DNA of 64,000 nucleotides from Caldilinea sp. CFX5 (GTDB taxonomy: Bacteria > Chloroflexota > Anaerolineae > Caldilineales > Caldilineaceae), in contig QWII01000037.1 of the NCBI GenBank assembly GCA_021405325.1, forward strand, positions 62,001-126,000, written 5' to 3'. Positions within the stretch are counted from its first letter, which is position 1, and each line of letters starts with the position of its first letter. Position numbers and translations under genes: made by a program. A model generated the notes under the pieces. The model saw nothing but the letters and a program-made list of their open reading frames with translations. It did not search any database and was not told the origin of the DNA. This document shows, in pieces, positions 28,676-36,929 of this stretch.

Positions 28676-29851
28676 TTAAATCACACCCAGCGCCTGCAGT
28701 TCGGTAATCGCTGACGCATGATACCCCAACTCGGCAAGGATGGCACTGGTATGTTGACCCACGGCAGGGATCGGGTTGCAGACCGGCGTCACGTCAGCCA
28801 TCGTCACCGGCGGCAGCAGCGCCGGGAGGGGGCCGGCGGGCGAATCAACGCTTTGCCAGCGTTGGCGCGCCTGTAACTGCGGATGGTCGAGAAATTGCTG
28901 AAGGGTTCGTGACTGCGCATTGGCAATCTGCGCTGCTTCCAGCCGCGCCATCACTTCGTCCACGGTAAAGCGACGAAAAGCGGTTTCAATAATTGCTTGC
29001 AATTCAGCCCGGTGGATGACCCGCTGGCTATTGGTGGCAAAGGGCGGTTCGTGCGCCAGATCCGGTTGCTCTAATACCTCCGCGCAGAAGCGCACCCATT
29101 CCCGCTCATTTTGGATGCTCAACATGACGGTGTTGCCGTCGCCGGTGGTAAAGAGGCCGTAGGGCGCGATGGTGGCATGGCTGGTACCGGTGCGCGCCGG
29201 GGCGCTGCCGCCGAGGGCATAATACATCGGGTAGCCCATCCACTCAGCCAGCGCTTCAAAGAGTGAAACTTCGAGAACGCGGCCTTGACCCGTTTGGGCG
29301 CGGGTAAGCAAAGCAGTCAAGATACCACTGTAGGCATACATGCCGGCGGCAATATCAGCGACGGCAATGCCCGCTTTGGCCGGTGTCGCTTCATTCCCGG
29401 TGATCGAGAAGAGACCGGCTTCGGCTTGAATCAACGCATCATACGCTTTTTTGTCACGATAGGGGCCGGTGGCGCCGTAGCCGGAGATGTTGCAGATGAT
29501 CAAGCGGGGGTAGCGAGTGCGCAAAGTGTCAACATCAAACCCCAGCCGATCCACTGCCCCCGGCGCCAGATTCTGGACAAAGACATCGGCCTTCGCCAGG
29601 AGTTGATGCAAAATTTCTTTGGCCGCCGGTTGCTTGACATCCAGCGTCAATGACTCTTTGGAACGGTTCACCCAGACGAAATGGCTGGAGAGGCCGTTGG
29701 CGGTTTTATCATAGTGGCGTGAAAAGTCACCGGCGCCGGGACGTTCAATTTTGATGACCCGCGCCCCCAGATCGGCCAGTTGCCGCGTGGCAAAGGGCGC
29801 CGCGACGGCTTGTTCCAGGGCGATCACGGTGAGATTGGCGAGTGGTTGCAT
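28676..29851 (-). CDS. CoA transferase, family III (CaiB/BaiF)
   Basis: 391 residues. Typical family III features: opening LANLTVIALEQAVAAPFATRQLADLGARVIKIERPGAGD, then VWVNRSKESLTLDVKQP, the catalytic Asp in KKAYDALIQAEAGL near 170, and GIAVADIAAGMYAYSGILTALL. It moves CoA between two carboxylic acids by way of an aspartyl-CoA anhydride. The substrate pair is not told by the sequence; the two closest guesses are mesaconyl/citramalyl-type or carnitine-type transfers. It stands alone on the minus strand. Confidence 0.92.
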   Translation of the reverse strand: MQPLANLTVIALEQAVAAPFATRQLADLGARVIKIERPGAGDFSRHYDKTANGLSSHFVWVNRSKESLTLDVKQPAAKEILHQLLAKADVFVQNLAPGAVDRLGFDVDTLRTRYPRLIICNISGYGATGPYRDKKAYDALIQAEAGLFSITGNEATPAKAGIAVADIAAGMYAYSGILTALLTRAQTGQGRVLEVSLFEALAEWMGYPMYYALGGSAPARTGTSHATIAPYGLFTTGDGNTVMLSIQNEREWVRFCAEVLEQPDLAHEPPFATNSQRVIHRAELQAIIETAFRRFTVDEVMARLEAAQIANAQSRTLQQFLDHPQLQARQRWQSVDSPAGPLPALLPPVTMADVTPVCNPIPAVGQHTSAILAELGYHASAITELQALGVI

Positions 29852-30033
29852 GGCAGTTCCATTGTGTACAAAGGTTAGGTTTTGTCAGCAGTATATCACA
29901 CCCCGCTCTTTTGAAGCTATTGTAACACCAATAGGCTACATACCCGTGGCATAGTCTTTGCGAAAGCATCTAATCTGCTCTACAATGAATTCTCTGATTC
30001 AGGTTGAATGATGAAGATGATAGGAGTAATTCA

Positions 30034-30780
30034 ATGGTTGCGCTGCTCCCTCCGCACAAGTCTATGCCTCTGTCACATCGATTTTGGTTGCTTGCCGTCT
30101 TATTGACTACCTGGCTGCTGCTCCTAAGCGGCTGTGAAGGCCCCCCCTTGCAGACACAAGCGGAGGCGTACCTAGAACGCGCCTTTGTTGCCCTGCGCGA
30201 GGAGAAACCGGAAGAAGCGCTGGCAGCCATCGAAAAGGCATTGGCGCTGGATGCCAACTTGCCGCGCGCCTATTATGCCCGCGCGATGGTTCATCGCCAA
30301 CAGGGGGATTTGTCGGCCACCCTCGCCGATCTGGAACAGGCGCGCACCCTCGATCCAAAGTATCTTGACACCTATATTGGTCTGGGGAGAACCTATCAAG
30401 AGATGGGCGACCTGGCAAAGACGGTGGCAAGCTACCAGAAAGCGCTCGAACTGGACCCGGACAACGCCGATTGGTACAACAATCTTTGTTGGGCCTATGG
30501 CGTTTTCAACGAGCCGGAAGAAGGGCTTGAATATTGTGAACGGGCCATCGAATTGCGCGCCGAACCCTACATTCATGATAGTCGTGGTCTGGTCTATGCG
30601 CTGTTGGGTGATTACGGCAACGCCATTATTGACTTCACGATCTTTGTCAACTTTTACGAGAAAAGCTATCCTAACCAGACCTTTCCAGAGGTAGAGCAGC
30701 GCAAAGGTTGGATCAAGGCGATGCGGGCCGGTGATAATCCCTTTACCCAAGAAGTGCTGGATGCATTACGAACTGAGTAA
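30034..30780 (+). CDS. TPR-repeat lipoprotein
   Basis: 248 residues from ATG 30034, which has AGGAG eight bases before it; upstream TTG would be in frame but lacks a site. A signal helix ends in LLLSGC (lipobox). About four tetratricopeptide repeats follow: EEKPEEALAAIEKALALDANLPRAYYARA, then DLSATLADLEQARTLDPKYLDTYIGLG, and DLAKTVASYQKALELDPDNADWYNNL. It probably serves as an extracytoplasmic scaffold. The dehydrogenase gene starts 6 bases after its stop, so they form an operon. Confidence 0.88.
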   Translation: MVALLPPHKSMPLSHRFWLLAVLLTTWLLLLSGCEGPPLQTQAEAYLERAFVALREEKPEEALAAIEKALALDANLPRAYYARAMVHRQQGDLSATLADLEQARTLDPKYLDTYIGLGRTYQEMGDLAKTVASYQKALELDPDNADWYNNLCWAYGVFNEPEEGLEYCERAIELRAEPYIHDSRGLVYALLGDYGNAIIDFTIFVNFYEKSYPNQTFPEVEQRKGWIKAMRAGDNPFTQEVLDALRTE

Positions 30781-30786
30781 ACCCTT

Positions 30787-31785
30787 ATGCGTATTCGCTA
30801 TGAAGAGCTGCAGCAGGAATTTGAACGCGTCCTGCGTAAATATGGCTTACGTGATGAACGGGCCATCCGTTGCGCTACGATCTTTGCCGAAAATAGTCTG
30901 GTGGGCGTCGCCTCGCATGGGCTGAACCGCTTTCCCGGCTTGATCGAGTTTATCCGGCAAGGCTATGTCAACCCGCAAGCCGTTGTGACAAAAGTGGCCG
31001 GCAGTGGCGCCTGGGAACAGTGGGACGGTCAACAGGGGGTCGGGCCGCTCAACGCCTATACCTGCACCGAACGAGCAATGGCCCTGGCGCGGGAACATGG
31101 TGTCGGCTGTGTGGGGCTACGCAATACCAACCACTGGATGCGCGGCGGCTACTATGGCTGGCTGGCCGCCGAAGCCGGTTTTGCCCTCATTAGTTGGACC
31201 AATACTAAACCGAATATGCCGGCGTGGGGCGCCACCGATCGGCATGTTGGCAACAACCCGCTGGTGCTGGCCGTGCCACGTCCGGGCGGGCCGGTTGTGC
31301 TGGACATGGCCATGAGCCAGTTTTCAATTGGCCGGATGGAAGGCGCGCAACGCGCCGGTCAACGGTTGCCGATGGCCGGCGGTTATGATGAACAAGGCGA
31401 ATTGACCTGTGACCCCGGCGCCATTCTCACCACCAATCGTGTTTTGCCGGCAGGCTATTGGAAAGGCTCCAGTCTGGCGCTTCTGCTGGATCTGGTGGCA
31501 GTATTGCTGGCCGGCGGGCTGGCGACTTATCAGATTGGGCAACAGGTGACAGAGTATGGCGTGTCGCAGGTTTTTATCGCCTTTGATGTGACCCGCACCG
31601 GCAGCGTTGATGTGGTCAACCAGGCGGTCGAAGGGGTGATCGCAGATCTCCATGCCAGTATGCCGGTTAAGGAGGGCGGGGCGGTATTGTACCCTGGGGA
31701 ACGGGCTTTACGAACGCGTCAAGAAAATTTGGCGCAGGGCATTCCTGTCGAGCCGGCGATTTGGGAACGGGTGCGGGCTTTGTGA
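30787..31785 (+). CDS. dlgD: YiaK/DlgD-type NAD(P)H-dependent 2,3-diketogulonate reductase, malate/lactate dehydrogenase family
   Basis: 332 residues. It tracks the E. coli YiaK pattern along its length: SHGLNRFPGLIEFI, a QWDGQQGVGPLNA stretch, GLRNTNHWMRGGYYGWLAAEAGF with the catalytic His, GNNPLVLAVPRPGGPVVLDMAMSQFS, and LPAGYWKGSSLALLLD. The family reduces 2,3-diketo-L-gulonate or related keto acids with an unusual NAD-binding fold. No other ascorbate or gulonate pathway genes are in the window, so the exact substrate may differ. Cytoplasmic. Downstream lies transposase debris. Confidence 0.88.
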   Translation: MRIRYEELQQEFERVLRKYGLRDERAIRCATIFAENSLVGVASHGLNRFPGLIEFIRQGYVNPQAVVTKVAGSGAWEQWDGQQGVGPLNAYTCTERAMALAREHGVGCVGLRNTNHWMRGGYYGWLAAEAGFALISWTNTKPNMPAWGATDRHVGNNPLVLAVPRPGGPVVLDMAMSQFSIGRMEGAQRAGQRLPMAGGYDEQGELTCDPGAILTTNRVLPAGYWKGSSLALLLDLVAVLLAGGLATYQIGQQVTEYGVSQVFIAFDVTRTGSVDVVNQAVEGVIADLHASMPVKEGGAVLYPGERALRTRQENLAQGIPVEPAIWERVRAL

Positions 31786-31839
31786 TCGGCGGTGGAGTTG
31801 CCATATTGCACGGTCTCAAATCCCCCGATGCGGTATGAA

Positions 31840-32215
31840 AACCTGTACGTATCAAAGGTTTTTGGGTAAACCGGAAGGGCGCTGCCGGCAGCAGGGCGTG
31901 CGCTTGATTACCACACTTCGACTGATGTTCACCAGGAGACACACGCCATTCTGGCCGCCTTCGTCAAACGCTGGTCGTTAGAGGTCACCTTTGAAGAAAG
32001 TCGTCAGCATTTGGGGAGCGAGACCCAACGTCAGTGGAGTGATAAGGCCATTGAACACACGACGCCCGCTCTCTTCGGCCTTTTTTAGTCTCGTCACTTT
32101 ATGTGCTCATGCCCTCTACCTCGATGGCCGCCTGCCTCGCCTCTAGGCGGCTTGGTATCACAAGACCGACGCCAGCTTTCATGATCTCTTGACGCTCGTT
32201 CGCCTGCTGACGCCA
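31840..32215 (+). pseudogene. C-terminal remnant of a DDE transposase (IS701-like)
   Basis: From 31906 the frame reads DYHTSTDVHQETHAILAAFVKRW, then SLEVTFEESRQHLGSETQRQ and WSDKAIEHTTPALFGLF, which is the C-terminal part of IS701-type transposases (the VTFEE glutamate is the DDE acid). It then stops at a T6 run (32091-32096). One base fewer would restore SLVTLCAHALYLDGRLPR, a TAG in place of a Gln codon, and AAWYHKTDASFHDLLTLVR. So a frameshift and a nonsense codon have accumulated and the N-terminal part is gone. Neither terminal inverted repeat is recognisable. Confidence 0.8.
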
Positions 32216-32239
32216 GCGCAATCGTGTCGCGAACGGTCG

Positions 32240-32320
32240 CGAACCACTCATTAGAGCAACCGGTTTGCTATCCAGTTTAACCCGTGGGGCGCCCAATAAA
32301 AATAATTTCAATTCGGCCAC
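32240..32320 (-). pseudogene. N-terminal remnant of a BTAD-family regulator
   Basis: On the minus strand GTG 32320, with GGAGCGGAT upstream, begins VAELKLFLLGAPRVKLDSKPVAL. This aligns directly with the first residues of the two intact BTAD regulators (MTRLNLYLLGAPHVEVAGKPVEL and MTHLNLYLLGSPRIELDGQAVVL). Homology ends after about 25 codons, where transposase debris begins. It is therefore the surviving start of a third regulator, cut off by the mobile element, and it is still divergent from an operon with the matching operator. Confidence 0.8.
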
Positions 32321-32438
32321 TGATCCGCTCCGTCGTTCCAGCATCACCAAGTTTCTGGCTAGATTCTACTAAAAGTTGCGACAAAGTTCAACCAAGGGGC
32401 AATGACCGGGTCTATTTCAAGTTAGGGGCGCGTTTTAT

Positions 32439-32492
32439 CCGAACGGCAAGCGTTAGCGACCCGCTGTCGGGTCGCTAACGCTTGCCGTTCGG
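32439..32492. repeat. Perfect 25 bp stem-loop upstream of operator P1
   Basis: Arms 32439-32463 and 32468-32492 match perfectly around CTGT. They contain GCGACCCG and AACGGCAAGCG. It lies between the regulator remnant and the GATCGC repeats, where the other two loci have none. Confidence 0.9.
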
Positions 32493-32524
32493 AAATTGCC
32501 CCAAAGTTGATATGCACCCGCAAT

Positions 32525-32579
32525 GATCGCACGCCGGATCGCGCCAAGGGACGGTGGCGGATCGCTGCTCGCCTATCCT
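32525..32579 (+). promoter_or_regulatory. GATCGC-repeat activator promoter P1
   Basis: GATCGC starts at 32525, 32537 and 32560 (steps of 12 and 23), and a -10 box TATCCT starts at 32574, 14 bp after the last repeat. The spacing is the same as at P2 and P3. No -35 consensus is present, as expected of an activator-dependent promoter. The repeat expected at 32513 is absent. It drives the membrane-protein/epimerase/carotenoid operon from 32643. Confidence 0.8.
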
Positions 32580-32642
32580 GTAGAGGAAGTCGGTACCCAA
32601 TTGAATCGATTGAATCGATGAAACACAAGAAAGGAAACCAGC

Positions 32643-33056
32643 ATGACGCAGTCAAAACTACGCTTTGTCAAAGTGGTCATGGCCTTAAACGCTATTGTGA
32701 ATGGAACGGCCGGCGTTGCGCTGCTGCTGGCGCCCACCTGGTTTTTTACCTATCTGGGGGACTTTCCGCCCTTTAATCAGCATTACATGGGCGATGCCGG
32801 CGCTTTTGTACTGCCGTTGAGCATCGGCTTGATCTACGCCATGCGCCAGCCGCAACGTCATCGCTTCTGGATCGGTATCGTGGCGTTCAGCGGCCTATTG
32901 CATACCGCCAATCATTTTTATGATGATGCCTTGCACAACTGGGACGCGCGCCATCTCTTTGGCTCCACGTTGCCCTTGTTGGTGCTGGCGCTCTTACTGC
33001 TCATCGCCTGGGTTCAGTTAACGCAGTTAGCGGACAGCAAAGATTATAGCGCATAA
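32643..33056 (+). CDS. Four-helix membrane protein of unknown function
   Basis: 137 residues, four hydrophobic segments (VVMALNAIVNGTAGVALLLAP, AFVLPLSIGLIYAM, FWIGIVAFSGLLHTANHFY, LFGSTLPLLVLALLLLIAWV). A HxxxHFYDD-like loop (HTANHFYDDALHNWDARH) between helices 3 and 4 has clustered His and Asp. It resembles small DUF-type membrane proteins, but I cannot name the family. First gene of the operon behind promoter P1; AAAGGAAACCAGC precedes ATG 32643, and the epimerase gene follows by 11 bases. Confidence 0.85.
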   Translation: MTQSKLRFVKVVMALNAIVNGTAGVALLLAPTWFFTYLGDFPPFNQHYMGDAGAFVLPLSIGLIYAMRQPQRHRFWIGIVAFSGLLHTANHFYDDALHNWDARHLFGSTLPLLVLALLLLIAWVQLTQLADSKDYSA

Positions 33057-33067
33057 GGAGGAACGAT

Positions 33068-34051
33068 ATGAAGATTTTTATTGCCGGCGCCACCGGCGCC
33101 CTCGGTCGCTGGGTGACGCCCAAATTGATTGCCGCGGGCCATCAAGTGGTTGGCTTGAGCCGTTCGCCGCAGAACCACGCCTGGTTAAGCGCACAACAGG
33201 CCATCCCCCGAACCGGCGATCTGTTCAACGCCGCCCAGATGCGCCAGCTCACCGCCGATTGTGACGCCATTCTACACCTGGCCACCGCTATCCCCACCAA
33301 GTCGCGCACCACCTTGCGCGACTGGCAGATGAATGACCGCATTCGCCGTGAAGGGACGCGCATTCTGGTGGATGCTGCTTGCCACCATCAGTGCCAACTC
33401 TATCTGCAACAGAGTCTCACCTTGCTCTATGGCGACCAGCAGGGCGCCTGGGTCGATGAAACAACGCCTATCCCAGCCCGTCAGGCACGCGTGACCCAAT
33501 CGGCGCAGGAGATGGAACGCATCGTGCAAGAGACCACGGCGAAGGCCGGCCTGCCCAGTGTCATCTTACGTTTTGGCACCTTTTATGCCCCGGATGCGGC
33601 GCATACGCAAGCGATGTTTGGCGCGCTCAAAAAGGGCTTTTTTCCAATCATCGGGCGGGGAGACAATTACTCCAACTTGACCCACCTAGCGGATGCTGCG
33701 ACAGCTATTGTCAAAACGGTGGCCGCGCACCAGGCTATCCACGGGCAAACCTTCAATGTCGTTGACGATGAACCAGTGACTTACCAAACATTGATGACAT
33801 TTATTGCCAGCCAGTTGGATGCGCGCACACCGATGCATCTTCCGGTTTGGGTCAGCAAGCTGGCCGTCGGCGCACATTTGGTCGAGAACTTGACGACCTC
33901 TGTCCGTTGTCGCAACCAGAAATTCAAAGCAGCCACGGAATGGCAACCCAAGTACGCCACCTATCGCCAAGGCATGATAGCCGCCATCGACGCCTGGCAA
34001 CGTCAGGTCGATCCGGCGCAACAACACACGCGCTTACAAGGAAATAGCTAG
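33068..34051 (+). CDS. NAD-dependent epimerase/dehydratase (extended SDR)
   Basis: 327 residues. Rossmann motif IFIAGATGALGRWVTPKLIAAGHQVVGLSR, then LHLATAIPT and a long C-terminal substrate part with ILRFGTFYAPDA and NVVDDEPVTYQTL. The usual YxxxK catalytic pair is not clear: the segment after QQSLTLLYGDQQG has no obvious K three residues after a Tyr, so this may be an atypical, NmrA-like or non-catalytic member. It lies second in the P1 operon, with the carotenoid gene 9 bases downstream, so a role in modifying a lipid or carotenoid is possible (inference). Confidence 0.87.
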   Translation: MKIFIAGATGALGRWVTPKLIAAGHQVVGLSRSPQNHAWLSAQQAIPRTGDLFNAAQMRQLTADCDAILHLATAIPTKSRTTLRDWQMNDRIRREGTRILVDAACHHQCQLYLQQSLTLLYGDQQGAWVDETTPIPARQARVTQSAQEMERIVQETTAKAGLPSVILRFGTFYAPDAAHTQAMFGALKKGFFPIIGRGDNYSNLTHLADAATAIVKTVAAHQAIHGQTFNVVDDEPVTYQTLMTFIASQLDARTPMHLPVWVSKLAVGAHLVENLTTSVRCRNQKFKAATEWQPKYATYRQGMIAAIDAWQRQVDPAQQHTRLQGNS

Positions 34052-34060
34052 GAGGAAATC

Positions 34061-35410
34061 ATGACAACACAACTCTATCAGGAAACAGAGTACAGAACAA
34101 CCACGGCGAACATAAAGCAGCAGGACAAGACGCCGACATCAACAAGCAATCGCCTGCCGCTCTATTTGGCCTTGATCCCATTGGGACTGCTGGTCTATCA
34201 AGACATACTGGTGACAGCCGGCAATCTCCCCACATTGCCGGTGAGCGAAGCCGGCGTGGCCATGTTTGTCGCCCTTTTCAGCCTGTTACACAGCTTCTAC
34301 CTGTTGGGCTGGCGCAATACGCTGGTGATGTTTGGCATCACAGCGGTTGTCTCCTGGGGCTTTGAGCAAGCCGGCGTGGCAACCGGTCTGATCTACGGCG
34401 CCTACCACTATGGCGAGGCGCTTGGTCCCAAGCTGGGCCATGTCCCCTATGCCATTCCTGTGGCCTGGTATAGTATGCTCTACCCCAGTTACGTCATGGC
34501 GCTCTTGCTGACCGATGGTTCCGTGGGTCATGCCCGTTTGGGACTAGGGAGCATTGTACGGCAGGCGTTGGTCGGCGGCATGGTGATGACGGCGTGGGAT
34601 GTACTGGTAGACCCGCTCGCTTCCGGCCCCAATGCGCTTTCGTGGGTGTGGGAACAGGGCGGGGAGTTTTATGGCGTGCCGACGCAGAACTTTGCCGGTT
34701 GGGTCTTGACTGCTTTTACGGTGATTCTGCTCTATCGCCTTTACGAACGCCGTTTCCCTGCCCACCCGCTGGGAGCGCAGACGCGGCTGGTATTGGCGCT
34801 GCCGCTGATCGTCTATGGGCTGGTGGCCGTGCAGATGATGTTGCGCCATGACACCCCCAGCGAGTGGGTGGTCTTGACCGCCTTTGTCATGGGTTTTCCG
34901 TGGCTGGCGGCATTCAGTCAACTCTTTCGCCCGCCATTGACAGACGATGCGTCAGCCAGCGCCGACGCACAACCTGCCTGGTGGCAGCATTTTCAGGCCC
35001 AGGGTTACTATGTTCGTTATGCCATGCTGCTTACCCTGTGCATGGGCATGGGGCTGCACATCACCCACCTGATCGTCGGGCGCGAACGGTTTCTGCAAGA
35101 GGTGCTAACGCCCAATGTGGATCGCCTGTTGGCGCTGTTGATTGCCTACAGCGCGCTGACGGGCTGGCTGGCCTGGCGACGGTTCAACCTACCGACCCGC
35201 TGGCAGCGCCTACTCTATGGACTGTTGGTGATCTATTTTACGAGCAGCCTTGTCGTTCATGGGCAAACCTTTATCACGGGTGACGTCGCGCCAGTGATTC
35301 GCCTCTTCCCGGAAAACTACAGTGGCTTTATCCTGGTGGTGATGGCAGCAATGGCGCTCTTTATCGGTCAGTTACGTTTCGTTGCCAAGGAGGGGGATCA
35401 TGTGGTTTAA
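34061..35410 (+). CDS. DUF422 carotenoid biosynthesis (CruF-like) membrane protein with C-terminal extension
   Basis: 449 residues. The first 250 follow the CruF/bisanhydrobacterioruberin hydratase pattern: SWGFEQAGVATGLIYGAYHYGEALGPKLGHVPYAIPVAWY, AWDVLVDPLA, WVWEQGGEFYGVPTQNFAGWVLTAF and LLYRLYERR. Relatives add water across terminal carotenoid double bonds. The last 190 residues add about five more membrane helices (ACLEQ-free, with HITHLIVGRERF and VHGQTFI), not usual for the family. It overlaps the next gene by 11 bases. The operon has no phytoene synthase or desaturase here. Confidence 0.87.
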   Translation: MTTQLYQETEYRTTTANIKQQDKTPTSTSNRLPLYLALIPLGLLVYQDILVTAGNLPTLPVSEAGVAMFVALFSLLHSFYLLGWRNTLVMFGITAVVSWGFEQAGVATGLIYGAYHYGEALGPKLGHVPYAIPVAWYSMLYPSYVMALLLTDGSVGHARLGLGSIVRQALVGGMVMTAWDVLVDPLASGPNALSWVWEQGGEFYGVPTQNFAGWVLTAFTVILLYRLYERRFPAHPLGAQTRLVLALPLIVYGLVAVQMMLRHDTPSEWVVLTAFVMGFPWLAAFSQLFRPPLTDDASASADAQPAWWQHFQAQGYYVRYAMLLTLCMGMGLHITHLIVGRERFLQEVLTPNVDRLLALLIAYSALTGWLAWRRFNLPTRWQRLLYGLLVIYFTSSLVVHGQTFITGDVAPVIRLFPENYSGFILVVMAAMALFIGQLRFVAKEGDHVV

Positions 35411-35801
35411 AGTTTTGGCGCTTACCATCGCGCTCATTTGTGTCGGCAAGGCTGTGATCGCCTTAGCCGCGCCCAGCCTCTTCTACGGGTTTCGCCGGCA
35501 ACAATATGATGCGATCCGCATTCCCATAAGCATTACCGTGATGCCGCTCTTGGTGACCACCCTGGCGGCGACAGCCTGGTATGCCACCCTCTTCCACTAT
35601 GTGGCGTGGGGGTGGGTGGTGACTGCCTTTCTCAGCGTTTTTGCCGTACTGGGTCTCAAGAATCTGTGGCGCTGGTCTGCCCACCGCACGGCGTTATCAC
35701 GGGCTATCGCCACAGCCAAGGCGGAGACGCGGGTGCGGGTCGATGGCGGCATTTTGGGCGTCGGGGTTGTTTTTTTGCTGTTGGGTCTGTTGGTTTATTG
35801 A
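35400..35801 (+). CDS. Small membrane protein of the carotenoid operon
   Basis: 133 residues from ATG 35400 (AAGGAGG upstream), overlapping the preceding stop (35408-35410), so translation is coupled. Three to four membrane segments: MWFKVLALTIALICVGKAVIALA, ISITVMPLLVTTLAATAWYAT, WGWVVTAFLSVFAVLGL and GVVFLLLGLLVY. A basic loop (RWSAHRTALSRAIATAKAETRVR) lies on the inner side by the positive-inside rule. No family recognised; the context makes it part of the P1 operon. Confidence 0.82.
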   Translation: MWFKVLALTIALICVGKAVIALAAPSLFYGFRRQQYDAIRIPISITVMPLLVTTLAATAWYATLFHYVAWGWVVTAFLSVFAVLGLKNLWRWSAHRTALSRAIATAKAETRVRVDGGILGVGVVFLLLGLLVY

Positions 35802-35816
35802 AGCAAGGAATAAGAT

Positions 35817-36230
35817 ATGGCAATCAGAGCACTTTCCCGCCAGCCGCCAATGGGCAAGCGGCTCTTTACCCTACACGGTCTTTTTCTACTGCTGGCCGGC
35901 AGCGTACAATTGCTCTTAGAAGGCATCGGCCATTTTGGGCAGATTGGCCCCTATGCCACGCTCTTTGGCAACTCGCCCTATACCATCGGCTTTGTCGAAG
36001 CGCATGGGTTGGCGCTCTTGATTGGCCTGGTACTCTGGCGGGCCGGTCACATGGGGCCAACTGTCCAAGATGCGTGGTTGGGAACTGCGGTTTCCCTGTT
36101 GTTAGGTGGCGCCAACCTGCTCTTCTGGCCGAGCTTTGTCGCCTTTGACATGGTTGCGCCTGGCGTGGTTGCGACGATGTTCCATCTGATTTTTCTGGTC
36201 GGTTATCTACGTTGGTTGCGCTATCATTAA
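35817..36230 (+). CDS. Membrane protein of unknown function
   Basis: 137 residues with four hydrophobic segments (LFTLHGLFLLLAGSVQLLLEGIG, VEAHGLALLIGLVLWRAGHM, AVSLLLGGANLLFW, GVVATMFHLIFLVGYLRWL). GCAAGGAATAAGAT precedes ATG 35817, and the previous stop is 16 bases away. Not recognised. The LLLEGIGHFG and FVEAHGLALL phrases recall DUF4383-like small membrane proteins, but only loosely. Fifth gene of the P1 operon. Confidence 0.78.
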   Translation: MAIRALSRQPPMGKRLFTLHGLFLLLAGSVQLLLEGIGHFGQIGPYATLFGNSPYTIGFVEAHGLALLIGLVLWRAGHMGPTVQDAWLGTAVSLLLGGANLLFWPSFVAFDMVAPGVVATMFHLIFLVGYLRWLRYH

Positions 36231-36251
36231 AAACCGAAAGAGGTGCTACTC

Positions 36252-36929
36252 ATGCCACTGCCCAAAAACCTGATGCCGGCTGACCTCGCTTTGTCGGACG
36301 CGATGACGGTCATTTTGCATGGCTCCTACGCTCGTGGCGATTTCACCGCCCATTCCGACATCGATCTGCATGGGATCACGCCGCTCTTAGCAGATTCCAC
36401 GCCCTCATTCAAGGTGGCGGCGATCAACGGCTATCGCGTCGAAGTACACATCAGCAGCGAGGCCGCCGTTCACCAAAAGCTGCGCCAACGCCCCGCTTGG
36501 GCGCATTCATGGCTGCGCGCAGAACATCTCAGTGGTGATCCACAGGTAACACAACGGCTGGTACACTCTGCGCAAGCAGTGCTGGCGGCGTATCATGTAC
36601 CGCCAGCAGAAATCCGGGAAACTGCGCATTGGCTAACCAGCGCCGTGCAAAAGATAGTGGACGCCCGCTCAACCGGCGACCTGCATTATGCCGGTTATCT
36701 GGTTGCCACCAACACCTGGGAGTTGTTATGCGGGCTATGGCAGGTGAATGGCTTACCCATCCCTGCCGCCAAGCTCACCTTTCTGTTGACCCCGAGCTTG
36801 CCACAGTTACCGCCCGACTTTCCGCAATACTTCAGGCAGCTTTGCGGCGGTGACCCAGAGGAACGTGTGGACGTATATCTGGCCCTCGGTGCATGGGTCC
36901 TTAAGCAATTTGACCGTTGCACTGGTTAG
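36252..36929 (+). CDS. Nucleotidyltransferase-fold protein
   Basis: 225 residues from ATG 36252, which has AAAGAGGTG six bases upstream. The N-terminal domain has HGSYARGDFTAHSDIDLHGI, the GS...D-x-D motif of DNA polymerase beta-type nucleotidyltransferases. A helical C-terminal part follows, like minimal nucleotidyltransferase (MNT)/KNTase proteins and adenylyl- or antibiotic-transferases. No HEPN partner gene is adjacent, so it need not be a toxin-antitoxin component. It ends 4 bases into the convergent BTAD gene, which overlaps its stop. Confidence 0.84.
   Translation: MPLPKNLMPADLALSDAMTVILHGSYARGDFTAHSDIDLHGITPLLADSTPSFKVAAINGYRVEVHISSEAAVHQKLRQRPAWAHSWLRAEHLSGDPQVTQRLVHSAQAVLAAYHVPPAEIRETAHWLTSAVQKIVDARSTGDLHYAGYLVATNTWELLCGLWQVNGLPIPAAKLTFLLTPSLPQLPPDFPQYFRQLCGGDPEERVDVYLALGAWVLKQFDRCTG

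Larger units (their letters stand above)
31786..32642. other. Decayed region between operons (transposase remnant, regulator remnant, palindrome, promoter)
   Basis: This 857 bp holds no intact gene. In order: about 100 bp of unassigned sequence, a frame-shifted transposase tail, the start fragment of a BTAD regulator on the minus strand, a perfect palindrome (32439-32492), and a GATCGC-repeat promoter. The parts are listed separately. Confidence 0.75.

Noticed and set aside
36252..36929. Nucleotidyltransferase gene as half of an MNT/HEPN toxin-antitoxin pair
   Set aside because: No HEPN-domain gene is adjacent on either side and the protein is longer than typical MNT antitoxins.
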